In this document: in pieces, positions 28,792-37,724 of the stretch | Position numbering within the stretch: position 1 is the first letter of the stretch | Layout: each line of letters begins with the position of its first letter | Assembly: GCA_963759115.1 (NCBI GenBank) | Contig: CAVWXT010000005.1 | Span: forward strand, 2,170,001 to 2,234,000 | Length of the DNA: 64,000 nucleotides | Direction of reading: 5' to 3' | Source: CAVWXT01 sp963759115 | GTDB taxonomy: Bacteria > Planctomycetota > Planctomycetia > Pirellulales > Thermoguttaceae | The notes under the pieces: generated by a model | Database searches by the model: none | What the model saw: the letters and a program-made list of their open reading frames with translations, nothing else | What the model was told of the DNA's origin: nothing | Program-made: the position numbers and the translations under genes

Positions 28792-28808
28792 CCGTAAGCT
28801 CCTCACCT

Positions 28809-29180
28809 CTAGGCATTTCTCGCCATGCTTTCTGAAGTTTCCTCATCCTCGATTAGGAGCCAGTTCAATTCAGACCCCTTCCACTGCAACTGCAAGACGC
28901 GAGTTCCCAGTTCCTCACGCTCGACTAGTTCATCCAACTGATGCGCTGACATGTCTACACCCGATGGATGGGATGCTTCAGTCGGCTCAAGCACCAACAA
29001 CGGTTGTCCGATCTTGCAGAGTCTTGAAGCCAATTCATCACCCGGGCACGGAAAGCTCAACCGTCCTGCCAACAATGGATCGCCGTCGACCGTCCAGTAG
29101 ACATTGTCGCCCTGTTTATGAAGCCATGCGGCTAGTTCTTTGGCCTGAATTTCCACGCGTCTTTGTTGCAGCAGTCCCAT
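28809..29180 (-). CDS. Small partner protein upstream of the HEPN gene
   Basis: A 123-residue protein from MGLLQQRRVEIQAKELAAWL (a longer start 36 bases upstream is possible). The sequence includes VYWTVDGDPLLAGRLSFPCPGDELASRL and ends with a very acidic stretch, LLIEDEETSESMARNA. No family is recognised. It precedes the HEPN gene by 17 bases, the arrangement of an antitoxin or immunity protein, but it could equally be a cofactor. The acidic tail would suit binding to a basic nucleic-acid-binding surface. Confidence 0.6.
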   Translation of the reverse strand: MGLLQQRRVEIQAKELAAWLHKQGDNVYWTVDGDPLLAGRLSFPCPGDELASRLCKIGQPLLVLEPTEASHPSGVDMSAHQLDELVEREELGTRVLQLQWKGSELNWLLIEDEETSESMARNA

Positions 29181-29308
29181 GGCAACGATCCTTTCCGGAC
29201 GATGGTCGGTACTCATCGACTGTGCTATTCTATGTGCCCTCGCATGATTAGTCTAGTACGGCCTACTCCCTCGGAAGACGACCCTGGCGGCGTGTAATTC
29301 CTCCTCCC

Positions 29309-29962
29309 ATGAACTATTTCGCCCACGCACTGCCGTTTCTCGATCGGCCATATTTTCTGGCCGGCAGCGGCGTACCGGACTGGCTTTCGGTCGTCGATCG
29401 GCAGACGCGGCTGCGGTCGAAACAGGCCGGCGCGTTCCTGCACGATCCCGACCCTTGTGTGGCGGAGGTGGCCGGCGGAGTCTTGCAGCATCTCCGCGAC
29501 GATGCCCGCTTTCACGAGTGCCGAACGTTCGTGGAAACGTCACTGCAGTTGAGTGCCCGAGCACGCGATGCCCTCGACGGCGAAACCGGGCTGCGGCCGG
29601 CCTTCCTCGGCCATCTCCTCACGGAACTTTTGCTGGATGCGGCGCTCGTGGCCGACGATCCTGAGCGTCTCAGTGAGTATTACCGCGCGTTGGAGAGTGT
29701 GGACGCGCGGCAGGTGGAAGCGGCCGTCAACCGCATGGCGTCCCGGCCCACCGAACGACTGGCGACCTTCATCGGTCATTTCTGCCGCGAGCGGATCTTG
29801 TGGGATTATCAAGAGGATGGCAGACTGATGGTGCGGCTGAATCAGGTGATGCAGCGGGTGCGGTTGGCGCCGTTGCCCGGAAGCTTCGCCGCCGTACTGC
29901 CGGCCGCACGCGTCTTGGTGACGGAGCGAAAAGTGGCGTTGTTGGAAGGGATTCCTGCATGA
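29309..29962 (+). CDS. Hypothetical protein, weakly DUF479-like
   Basis: A 217-residue helical protein starting MNYFAHALPFLDRPYFLAGS, which faintly recalls ACP phosphodiesterase/DUF479 proteins (MNYLAH...GNLxGD). It has a mid-section HLLTELLLDAALVADDPERLSEYY and later RLATFIGHFCRERILWDY. Conserved-looking His and Asp residues (AH, PD, GHLLTELLLD) could hold metal, as in HD-type hydrolases. I do not assign an activity. The frame is intact, and the gene is followed closely by a small antitoxin-like gene and scpB. Confidence 0.65.
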   Translation: MNYFAHALPFLDRPYFLAGSGVPDWLSVVDRQTRLRSKQAGAFLHDPDPCVAEVAGGVLQHLRDDARFHECRTFVETSLQLSARARDALDGETGLRPAFLGHLLTELLLDAALVADDPERLSEYYRALESVDARQVEAAVNRMASRPTERLATFIGHFCRERILWDYQEDGRLMVRLNQVMQRVRLAPLPGSFAAVLPAARVLVTERKVALLEGIPA

Positions 29963-30070
29963 ACGGGCAGCGTTCGTCGCCCGCGACCGGCGAGCCGCCT
30001 TGCTGGCCAACGCGTGCGCGTTACAATAGTTGCCGGTGGGGGTGATTGCAGCGGCGCCGAGGATGTAGCA

Positions 30071-30298
30071 ATGAAGGCGATCAAAGCGGTGATCGACAAC
30101 GGCCAGATCCTGCCGGAAGAACCGTTGAATTTGCCTGGACGGCATGATGCGATCGTAGTCGTGCTGGACATCGATCCGTGGGATGCGATCTTGGAGGATT
30201 CGCGCCTGCGCCCGGAGTTGACGAAGGCCGGACAAGAAGCAGAGGCGGATTTTCTCGCCGGGAGGACCACTCCCCTCGATCCGGACGAGATGCCGTGA
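30071..30298 (+). CDS. Small antitoxin-like protein
   Basis: A 75-residue protein starting MKAIKAVIDNGQILPEEPLNLP, like AF2212/DUF104-type antitoxins, whose N-terminus is a short beta strand with IxNGxIxPxEPLxLP. The C-terminal half is acidic and helical. No PIN-type toxin gene follows: 30 bases later scpB begins. So this is either a solitary antitoxin or one with a distant partner. Confidence 0.65.
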   Translation: MKAIKAVIDNGQILPEEPLNLPGRHDAIVVVLDIDPWDAILEDSRLRPELTKAGQEAEADFLAGRTTPLDPDEMP

Positions 30299-30328
30299 AG
30301 TCCGTTACAGCCAAGGGGTCCCCGCCTA

Positions 30329-31087
30329 ATGTCGCCTTCTCCCGAACCGCCCTTTGAATCGCAGCCGCAAGGCATCTCGCTGGACGAGTTGGCCGAGGCG
30401 TTTGCGCAGGTCATGGGGACCGAGCCCCGGCCGGCCGCCGAACCGCCGGCAGCGCACGATGCCGATCCGCCGCGTGCTTCGACGATGATTGCAGCGGAGG
30501 CGACGACCGAATCGGCAGCCGGCGTTCAGTTGTCCCAGCCGGCCGAAGTGGACGACTCTTGCCCGATCAGTCCGCGCAGCATCTTGGAAGCGATGCTGTT
30601 TGTGGGCAGCGGCGACAACCGGCCGCTTTCGCCCGGCCGGGCGGCCGAATTGATGCGCGACGTGGCGGCCGACGAGATTCCACCGTTGGTGAACGAGTTG
30701 AACCGGCGTTACGCGGCTCAGGGCGCCCCGTACCACGTCGTGGGCGAAGGCGATGGCTATCGGTTGACGCTGCACGACGAGTTTCGCCCGCTGCGCGACC
30801 GCTTTTACGGGCGCATCCGGGAAGCCCGCCTGTCGCAGGCCGCCATCGACGTGCTGGCGCTGGTGGCCTACCAGCAACCGGTCACGGGCGACAAGATCGG
30901 CCGATTGCGGGGCAGACCCAGCAACCACGTGCTCGCGCACCTGGTTCGCCGCGGGTTGCTGCGGATCGAGCGGCCCGACCCGAAGCGGCGCACGCCCCAC
31001 TACCACACCACCGAGCGTTTCCTGCGGCTGTTCAACCTGCAATCGCTTGACGAGCTGCCGCGGAGCGAAGACGCCAGCCCGCCGTGA
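30329..31087 (+). CDS. scpB: Segregation and condensation protein B
   Basis: The kleisin-associated subunit of bacterial condensin, which with ScpA and SMC compacts and separates chromosomes. The core has two winged helices: SILEAMLFVGSGDNRPLSPGRAAELM and SQAAIDVLALVAYQQPVTGDKIGRLRGRPSNHVLAHLVRRGLLRI, ending HYHTTERFLRLFNLQSLDELP. It differs from typical ScpB by a 75-residue low-complexity N-terminal extension. smc lies 22 kb away on the other strand; scpA is not in the window. Confidence 0.9.
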   Translation: MSPSPEPPFESQPQGISLDELAEAFAQVMGTEPRPAAEPPAAHDADPPRASTMIAAEATTESAAGVQLSQPAEVDDSCPISPRSILEAMLFVGSGDNRPLSPGRAAELMRDVAADEIPPLVNELNRRYAAQGAPYHVVGEGDGYRLTLHDEFRPLRDRFYGRIREARLSQAAIDVLALVAYQQPVTGDKIGRLRGRPSNHVLAHLVRRGLLRIERPDPKRRTPHYHTTERFLRLFNLQSLDELPRSEDASPP

Positions 31088-31350
31088 GCGTCCTTCACCC
31101 TGCATGTTGTTGCACGTCAGCCACTGAGTCCCTCGCCACGCATTTCCCGGAGCGGGTGGCATAGACCGAGCAAAGAAGTTCCACGACCCGCGGTGTTGAT
31201 TATCGCGCTATTACGCCGCGAACGGCCGGCATCCGCAGGACGGACATTCTACATCGCGTGGGGAGAAGCATATAACCCCTCGGTGCCCGCAGCCGATGTG
31301 GACGCCATGGTCGAGTGCTATCCTGGCGTAAAGGCTGAGCGTCGGGCGTG

Positions 31351-31373
31351 GTAAAGCTTCGTCCAACCCGTCC
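31351..31373. repeat. IS66 left inverted repeat
   Basis: The left end, GTAAAGCTTCGTCCAACC and five further bases, is the exact reverse complement of 33163-33185. Confidence 0.9.
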
Positions 31374-31439
31374 TTTGGGGTGGGTTGGCGAAGATATTGA
31401 TCCGGCCTGAGGGGGGCAATCTGGATATAGCGTGGCCTT

Positions 31440-33104
31440 ATGAATGACACGCTTCTGGTCCCGCCGACCGAGACGACGAAGACGTTGGTCTCTTGTGCGA
31501 ACTGCCCGGCCGTCGAACGTCTGGAACGCGCACTGGAGCAGTTGCAGAGAGATTTCCGCCGGGAAGTCGGCTATTGGAAAAGCCAACATGCCAAGGCCCT
31601 AAGACGCCTTGAACAGTTGACCGAGGAGCTTGAACAATCTCGCGGTCAGGTCCGCGCCCTGCAAGACAAGCTCTTTGGTCGCAAGTCGGAGAAGTCGGCC
31701 CAAGGCAATCGGGCCAACGATTTGTTCGATCCCCAAGAGGTCGAAACGACTCCCAAGAAACGCGGTGCGCAGCCCGGTCATGCCGGCCACGGTCGGCGCG
31801 ACTATTCCCATCTGCCAGTCGAGGAAGAGTTTGTCGCGCTGCCGGAAGAATCGTTGATCTGTCCGATCTGCGGAAGGTTGCCCGCGATGATGTCAGACAC
31901 GGAAGATTCGGAGGTGTTGGAGATCGACGTGCGGGCGCATCGGCGGCGCATTCGACGGCGACGCTATCGGGCGGCGTGCGATTGCGATCCCGCGAGGCGA
32001 ACGCTTACGGCCCCGCCGCCGCCGAAATTGATTCCCAAAGGCAACTACGGCGTTTCGATCTGGGTGTTTGTCTTGTTGGATAAGTATTCGTCGTATCGGC
32101 CCACGGAACGGCTGCTCGGGCAACTCGAACAGTATGATTTGGACTTGCCGGGTGGCACGATCAACGACGGGCTGCAACGGATGGGGCCGATGTTGCAGCC
32201 GATCTACGAGGCATTGTGCGAGCGAAATCGGCAAGGCGACTTCCATCAAGCCGACGAAACCCGATGGCTGGTTTTCGCCGTTTTGGACGGGAAAAAGGGC
32301 TATGGCTGGTGGTTGTGGGTCATTCTCGGCACGGATACGGTGGTCTATCTGCTCGATCCCAGTCGCGGCCACGAAGTGCCGCAGTCGCACTTGGGGCTAA
32401 AGGCTTCCGGGGTGTTGGCAGTGGATCGGTACTCAGGCTACAAGGCCATGACGCCGGTGAAAAGAGGGTTGCTGTTGTTGGCGTTCTGTTGGGCGCATGT
32501 GCGGCGCGACTTTGTCGCAGTGGGCAAGAGTTGGACGGAGTTGACGCCTTGGGCCTTGGAGTGGCTGCGCCGCATCCGACACGTTTATCACGTCAATCGA
32601 GAACGCCTACAACATTCGTTCGATTCGGTGAAGTTTCAAGAACAGGATGTTCTCTTGCGTCGTGCGGTGGAAACGATGCGTGCTGAAGCCGTGACAGAAC
32701 TCTCCGATGCCAAACTCCGCCAGCCGTGCCGCAAAGTTCTGGAAAGTCTGCAAGAGCATTGGACGGGACTGGTTCGGTTCGTCGATGATCCGCGCATCCC
32801 GCTGGACAACAACGCTTCGGAACGAGCTGGTCGCGGTCCGGCCGTGGCGCGAAAGAACTTCTGCGGCTCGGGTTCCCTCTGGAGTGGCCGGCTGGCAGCG
32901 ACCATGTTCTCGCTATTGGCCACGCTGGCTCACGGGAAAATCAATCCTCGCCCGTGGCTGACGTGGTACTTGGAGAATTGTGCAGCGGCTGGCGGGAAGG
33001 CGCCCGACGACATCCACCCCTTTCTGCCCTGGAATCTCTCTTCCGAACGGCGCACTACATTGACGATGCCAACCGCGATCCCGGCCGCCCCCGACAGTTC
33101 ATAA
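31440..33104 (+). CDS. tnpC: IS66 transposase TnpC
   Basis: A 554-residue DDE transposase that cuts and moves the element. Residues 20-85 form a coiled coil (ERALEQLQRDFRREVGYWK), then the family QDKLFGRKSEKS. A zinc-binding-like stretch reads LICPICGRLP. The catalytic core has HQADETRWLVF, AVDRYSGYKAM (D residue) and FCWAHVRRDF. Near the end DDPRIPLDNNASERAGR carries the final Glu region, followed by KNFCGSGSLWSGRLAATMFSLL. All landmarks are present and the frame is intact, so the element may be functional. It inserted between scpB and cysK without breaking either. Confidence 0.95.
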   Translation: MNDTLLVPPTETTKTLVSCANCPAVERLERALEQLQRDFRREVGYWKSQHAKALRRLEQLTEELEQSRGQVRALQDKLFGRKSEKSAQGNRANDLFDPQEVETTPKKRGAQPGHAGHGRRDYSHLPVEEEFVALPEESLICPICGRLPAMMSDTEDSEVLEIDVRAHRRRIRRRRYRAACDCDPARRTLTAPPPPKLIPKGNYGVSIWVFVLLDKYSSYRPTERLLGQLEQYDLDLPGGTINDGLQRMGPMLQPIYEALCERNRQGDFHQADETRWLVFAVLDGKKGYGWWLWVILGTDTVVYLLDPSRGHEVPQSHLGLKASGVLAVDRYSGYKAMTPVKRGLLLLAFCWAHVRRDFVAVGKSWTELTPWALEWLRRIRHVYHVNRERLQHSFDSVKFQEQDVLLRRAVETMRAEAVTELSDAKLRQPCRKVLESLQEHWTGLVRFVDDPRIPLDNNASERAGRGPAVARKNFCGSGSLWSGRLAATMFSLLATLAHGKINPRPWLTWYLENCAAAGGKAPDDIHPFLPWNLSSERRTTLTMPTAIPAAPDSS

Positions 33105-33162
33105 CATTGCCCAAGGCCATCCCCTCGTCGAAGCACCTTGGCACCCGGCCAATCCCCTACGC

Positions 33163-33185
33163 GGACGGGTTGGACGAAGCTTTAC
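33163..33185. repeat. IS66 right inverted repeat
   Basis: The right end finishes GGTTGGACGAAGCTTTAC and is the exact reverse complement of the left end. It lies about 60 bases after the transposase stop. Confidence 0.9.
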
Positions 33186-33419
33186 ATCTCCGAGATGTGT
33201 AGATACCAATGCCCAGCGCGGGAGGGGAGAAGGCGGCGAATTGGAAATGGCACGAGTTGTTGACCAAGTCGCCCGCACCTCTGTTCGCCCCTTCCCCGGA
33301 ATGAATGAAAGACGGAAGGGGCTGATCGGCGACGGGAGTCGCCTCCTGGCGAGGCCATTATTGACCACTTTCCCCTTGCGGCCTACAATCGCGGCATCTT
33401 GGCCCCCAGGAGAAATGTC

Positions 33420-34379
33420 ATGGCTGCCTCCGCTTCCACCTGCATCTGCGACGACATCACCCAGTGCATCGGCAATACGCCGTTGGTGCGACTCCGCCTG
33501 GTGACCGAGGGATGTGTGGCCACCGTGGTGGGGAAAATGGAGAACATGAACCCCCTCGGGAACGTCAAGGACCGCATCGGCCGGGCGATGATCGACGCCG
33601 CCGAACGCGACGGGCTGATTGGCAAGGATACGGTCATCATCGAACCCACCAGCGGAAACACCGGTATTGGCTTGGCATTTGTCTGTGCCGCCCGCGGTTA
33701 TAAGCTGATGGTCACCATGCCGGAGAGCATGAGCGTGGAGCGGCGTCGCTTGCTGAAGGCCCTGGGAGCCGAGATCGTGTTGACGCCTGCCGCCGAAGGC
33801 ATGCCCGGCGCGGTGCGAGTCGCCGAGGACCTGGTGAAGCGGAACAGCCGTTACTACATGCCGCAGCAGTTCAAGAACCCCGCCAATCCGGAGATTCACC
33901 GCAAGACCACGGCCTTTGAGATTTGGCGAGACACCGGCGGAGCGGTAGACGTGGTGGTGGCGGGCGTGGGCACCGGCGGTACGATCACCGGGGTGGGTGA
34001 ATTTCTGAAGGCCCGCAAGCCGTCCGTGCGTATCGTGGCCGTTGAGCCGGCGGCCAGTCCCGTCATCACCCAGCGACTGGCCGGCGAGCCGCTGAAACCG
34101 GGCAAGCACACGATCCAGGGCATCGGCGCCGGTTTCATCCCCGACGTGCTGAACCTCGCCGTGCTCGACGAAGTGCTCCCGGTTCGCGACGAGGACGCCG
34201 CCGAGACCACGCGGCACCTGGCCCAGCGGGAGGGCCTGATGTGCGGCATCAGCGGCGGCGCAGCGGCCTGGGCGGCCCTGCAAGTCGCCAAGCGGCGTGA
34301 GAACGCCGGCCAGTTGATCGTCGTGATCTTGCCCGACCTGGGCGAACGATATCTTTCCACGAAGCTCTTCCCGGAGTGA
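33420..34379 (+). CDS. cysK: Cysteine synthase A
   Basis: A PLP enzyme making cysteine from O-acetylserine and sulfide. The PLP lysine is in NPLGNVKDRIG, the phosphate and substrate loop is PTSGNTGIGLAF, and GVGTGGTITGVGEFLK binds the PLP phosphate. Near the end MCGISGGAAAWAAL is also typical. The 319-residue length is normal. The ATG was chosen because CAGGAGAA lies just upstream. It is transcribed away from the IS66 element, and a long perfect hairpin follows. Confidence 0.93.
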   Translation: MAASASTCICDDITQCIGNTPLVRLRLVTEGCVATVVGKMENMNPLGNVKDRIGRAMIDAAERDGLIGKDTVIIEPTSGNTGIGLAFVCAARGYKLMVTMPESMSVERRRLLKALGAEIVLTPAAEGMPGAVRVAEDLVKRNSRYYMPQQFKNPANPEIHRKTTAFEIWRDTGGAVDVVVAGVGTGGTITGVGEFLKARKPSVRIVAVEPAASPVITQRLAGEPLKPGKHTIQGIGAGFIPDVLNLAVLDEVLPVRDEDAAETTRHLAQREGLMCGISGGAAAWAALQVAKRRENAGQLIVVILPDLGERYLSTKLFPE

Positions 34380-34414
34380 GCGCAGGGGTTCGGAAGCGCG
34401 CGGAAAGCAAACCA

Positions 34415-34466
34415 CCGTGGGACAGGTTGCCAACCGGTCCCGACAGGTTGGCAACCTGTCCCACGG
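34415..34466. repeat. Palindromic repeat family A, copy 2
   Basis: Perfect 21-bp arms (CCGTGGGACAGGTTGCCAAC plus C, and its complement) flank a 10-base centre just after cysK, followed by TCTCTTCTT. It may act as a terminator for cysK and for the convergent cysteine-repeat gene. Confidence 0.8.
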
Positions 34467-34589
34467 TGTCTCTTCTTCAAGAAACGTCAAGCGGCCCGAT
34501 CGACATTCGACCGGGCCGCTCGAATTTATCGTAAAGGAGCCTGCTCAGACTCGGATCGGCGATGAGCTTGAGCGACTCCTCTTACGCGC

Positions 34590-35320
34590 TCATTTGCAGC
34601 AGGCAGGCGCAGCAGGCGGGGCGCAGGCTTTGACTTCACCGCAGCAGGCAACCGCGCCGCAGCACTTCGGCCGGCAGCAGCGGACCTTGTGGCAGCGCTC
34701 TTTGCAGCAGCGCTCTTTGCAGCAGCGCTCACGGCAGCAGCGCTCTTTGCAGCAGCGCTCTTTGCAGCAGCGCTCTTTGCAGCAGGTCGCCGGGCGCAGG
34801 CCTTCACTTCCTCGCAAGCCTTCGGCGCACAGCAAGCAGGGGCGCAGCAACTGGTCGTGCGGCAGCAGCGAGTCTTGCAGCAGCGCTCGCGGCAGCAGCG
34901 CTCTTTGCAGCAGCGCTCACGGCAGCAGCGCTCGCGGCAGCAACGCTCCTTCGGGCAGCAGGTCGCCGGGGCGCAGGCCTTCACTTCCTCGCAAGCCTTC
35001 GGCGCACAGCAAGCCTTGGGGGCTTCGCAGCAAGCAGGGGCGCAGCAACTGGTCGTGCGGCAGCAGCGAGCCTTGCGGCAGCGCTCTTTGCAGCAACGCT
35101 CACGGCAGCAACGCTCCTTGCAGCAGGTCTTCGCACAGCAGGCCACCGGCTCGCAAGCCTTCGGGCAACATGCGGCGGGTGCACACGCCTGAGGAGCGGC
35201 GCAAGCGGCCGCTGCGCGCAACAACCGTTGCCGCAACAGACTCGCCTGGGCGTTGGAGACGCTGACCACCGCCACCAAGGCGGCCACGGCCAACGCCGAC
35301 AACAGGATACGACGGGACAT
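34590..35320 (-). CDS. Secreted cysteine-repeat protein (one indel)
   Basis: A signal peptide (ILLSALAVAALVAVVSVSNA) is followed by about 215 residues made mostly of Cys, Lys, Arg, Glu and Ala. The core is tandem KERCC/RERCC units (codons such as TGCTGC-AAAGAGCGC). They are arranged in three superrepeats, each running CAPATCC - several xERCC units - RCCRTTSCCAPACC - APKACEEVKAC. Roughly one residue in three is Cys, usually paired. AAGGAG lies nine bases before the ATG. A third base is lost near 34793 (A-P-A-T), and correction gives an ending CAPPAAPACCK. Possible roles are a disulfide-linked wall protein or metal binding; nothing in the sequence settles this. Confidence 0.75.
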
Positions 35321-35710
35321 GGGAGGTACTCCTTTGTTAGGAAAAACCCGGTAGGATACTCACGCAAAATAGCGTAGTTGGCTGGTTTGGGTCCAATCTA
35401 GGTTCTGCTATCGACGTGGAATTGCCGGTTTCCTTAGCTGGACATCCCAGCTCCGCCACAACTCGCAAATTATCGAGCGCGGTTGTAATGCCCATAGCGT
35501 ACGTAGGGACTTTGCCGGGCACGATTCGCCGCTGGCGGACGATGGGGTCGTGCCGTACCGTCGCCCGATGAAAGACAATCGCTTTCCCGACCGATTGGGG
35601 GGCAGCGGAAAGTGGCAAATAGGCGTGACCTAAACTTTGATGCTGCCATTCAGCGGCGTTCGGACCGAGAATACTCGACGTCGCGGTCGGATAGAGGGGG
35701 GCAGGCAGAC
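35321..35710. other. Intergenic region between divergent genes
   Basis: About 390 bases between the cysteine-repeat gene and the HPt gene. It must carry both promoters. No repeat copy, hairpin or further gene is convincing. Confidence 0.4.
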
Positions 35711-36039
35711 ATGTTACAAGTGGCGAGCGGGGAATGCATCTACTCACTCTTGGGGGGCGACCCGGACCTCGGCGACATCGTCGAGATGTTCGTCGATGAA
35801 ATGCCCGGCCGCACGGCCACCCTGTTGGACCAACTGAACGCCGGGGACTGGGAGGGGCTGCAACGAACGGCCCATCAGTTGAAAGGAGCTGCCGGCAGTT
35901 ACGGCTTCGGCCCGATCTTGCGGTCTGCGGCGCAAGTAGAAAACGCCGTTCGCGACGGCGAACCGGCCGAGCGGGTCGCGCGGCTATCGATGAATTGGTC
36001 GTGCTGTGCAGCCGGGCTCGACGCGGCAAGCCGGCATGA
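35711..36039 (+). CDS. Histidine phosphotransfer (HPt) domain protein (one indel)
   Basis: A stand-alone HPt protein of about 109 residues that would relay phosphate between a hybrid kinase and a response regulator. The phospho-accepting His is in QRTAHQLKGAAGSYGFGP, preceded by IVEMFVDEMPGRTATLLDQL. The frame slips near 35986: CGG CT- ATC lacks the third base of a leucine codon. Restored, the end reads RLIDELVVLCSRARRGKPA and stops at 36039. No kinase or regulator gene is adjacent. Confidence 0.8.
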
Positions 36040-36075
36040 GAAACTGCTGGTCCGACACACGCACGAAGCCGGGTT

Positions 36076-36140
36076 GGGTGCCGCGGGCAGCTTGTCTGCC
36101 CGTGTACCCTGCACGGGCAGACAAGCTGCCCGTGGCACCC
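36076..36140. repeat. Palindromic repeat family B, copy 2
   Basis: Arms GGGTGCCGCGGGCAGCTTG and the complementary CAAGCTGCCCGTGGCACCC (one mismatch) enclose inner arms TCTGCCCGTG / CACGGGCAGA. It lies between the HPt gene and the end of the convergent acyltransferase gene. Confidence 0.75.
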
Positions 36141-36163
36141 GAGAATCCTGGTATGTCAGACGA

Positions 36164-36848
36164 CTACTGGGCAGTGGGTGTGTTCCGCGGCGGACTCCGG
36201 CGGCCGTCCTGACGTCGGCATCGGCGAACCTCCGCGTGGCACTCGCGCACGCGGCGTTCGACTTCCGCCAACAAGTCGCGCTCGTCCCGGCCGGCGATTT
36301 CGGCCGGCATGATCGGCGCCCCGAAATGGACGCGGATCATGCCCAAGCCCGGCCAGGGCCGCCAGCGAGGCCAGGCCTGAAACGCCCCCTCGATCGCCAC
36401 CGGCAGGATCGCCGCGCCCGAACGGGCGGCCAACGCGGTGAACCCGGGACGGAACGCGCTGATCTCGCCGTTTTGCGTCCGCGTCCCCTCGGGGAAAATC
36501 AGCACCATCTCGCCCGCGTTTCAGCCGCCTGAGCGACTCCTTGATCCCGCCCAAGACCGATCCCATCCCGGTCGATCGGAATGGCATCGACCGAGTGAAT
36601 CAGCCAGCGAAACGGGGCGAAGCGAAAGAGCGTCTCCGGGCCACGTAGTTCATCCGCCGCGGCAGCCGATGCCGACCAACGGCGGATCGAGGTGACTCTG
36701 ATGATTGGAGACCACCAGCACGCCGCCCTCGCCCGGGATGTTTTGCCGGCCGGAGTAGCGCACGCGATACGTCAGCACTGCCAGAAGCTGCAACGTCCGC
36801 TTGCAGAAGTTCATACCACGCGCGACTGAGCAAGGGGCGTTGAGACAT
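36164..36848 (-). CDS. Second 1-acylglycerol-3-phosphate acyltransferase-like protein (five indels)
   Basis: Corrected sequence starts MSQRPLLSRAWYELLQRTLQ. It contains VVSNHQSHLDPPLVGIG (HX4D), LFRFAPFRWLIHSVDAIPIDRDGIG, then IFPEGTRTQNGEISAFRPGF and AAILPVAIEG. These are motifs I-IV of PlsC-type acyltransferases, so it should make phosphatidic acid. Five third-position indels break the frame: caa/cag near 36800, two lost bases near 36665 and 36640, and ggg/ggc doubled near 36548 and 36515. It lies 74 bases after cmk on the same strand, a frequent bacterial pairing. The first plsC is at 25.0 kb. Confidence 0.8.
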
Positions 36849-36922
36849 GAGCAAGTCGGCAGCGGGTAGTTTAGCGGCGGATCGTTTAGCGGCCGCCGGT
36901 ACGGCGGCCCGCATCACACGTA

Positions 36923-37583
36923 TCACACGCGAGCAAGTCGCTCGCGAACCAAAGATTCCAGTCTGTCCACCACTTCATCGAGCGTAAGTCCATCCGTGCA
37001 GACTTCGACGGCGTCGGGGGCGGGCGCCAACGGGCCGACGGCTCGGTTGGCGTCCTCGCGGTCGCGGCGCTGCTGGGCGGCCAGCACTTGGGCCAGCGTG
37101 GCCGGCTCGCCTTGGCGCTTGGAGATCGCGCCAGCGCCGCCGGGCGCGCTCCTCCGGGCTGGCCGTGAGGAAGATTTTGCACTCGGCGTCGGGAAAGGCC
37201 ACGGTCCCCTGGTCGCGCCCCTCGGTGACGACGATGATCGTCGCCGGCCAACGCCCGCTGAAGCTTCGACCAGGTGAGCCCGCACATCGGGGTTGTCGGC
37301 GGCGTAGCGGGTCACGGCGGTCACTTCCGAGGTCCGCACGGCCTCGGTCACATCCTCGCCGTCCAGCAGAATCCGCTCGCCGGCCACTCGGATGATCGAG
37401 CTTGCGAGCCAGTCGGGCCAGGTCGTCCGGCACGTCCCAATCCAGTCCGCGTCGCATGCCGGCCAGGGCCACCGCCCGATACATGGCCCCGGTATCGAGG
37501 AAGCGGAACCCCAGCCGCCGCGCCAGCGCCCGGGCGACGGTGCTCTTTCCGGCTCCAGCAGGTCCGTCGATGGTGATGATCAC
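36923..37583 (-). CDS. cmk: Cytidylate kinase (four indels)
   Basis: Phosphorylates CMP and dCMP with ATP. The P-loop is IITIDGPAGAGKSTVARALA, followed by LGFRFLDTGAMYRAVAL (CMP site), EVTAVTRYAADNPDVRAHLVKLQRALA and IIVVTEGRDQGTVAFPDAECKIFLTAS with the RDxGT motif. The end reads DGLTLDEVVDRLESLVRERL. Start is GTG (VIITIDG). Four insertions (near 37395, 37280, 37240 and 37122) each leave two synonymous bases: ctc/ctg, gtc/gtg, ggc/ggg, caa/cag. Corrected, the length is normal (about 219 residues). The acyltransferase gene follows. Confidence 0.88.
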
Positions 37584-37724
37584 AGTGCGTAGCGAGCAGT
37601 CAGCAGGGGGAAAACAATCAGGGGCAGAAGTGTGGCTCAAAGAAGACCCAATGGTAGCCCAACGCGACGGGCCTGAGAAGGTCCCACCGTTGCTCCCGGA
37701 CTGTTTGGGGGTATACTTGTTGGT

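Larger units (their letters stand above)
31351..33185 (+). mobile_element. IS66 family insertion sequence
   Basis: Bounded by 23-bp perfect inverted repeats, 31351-31373 and 33163-33185, beginning GTAAAGCTTCGTCC; GTAA ends are typical of IS66. It contains only the large transposase and none of the accessory tnpA/tnpB genes, as in the ISBst12-like subgroup. The 8-bp target duplication expected for IS66 is not seen (CGGGCGTG before, ATCTCCGA after). Confidence 0.9.

Noticed and set aside
34417..35265. A plus-strand frame rich in QQRS repeats over the cysteine gene
   Set aside because: It is the antisense of the KERCC repeats. The minus strand has the signal peptide and ribosome binding site; this frame has neither.
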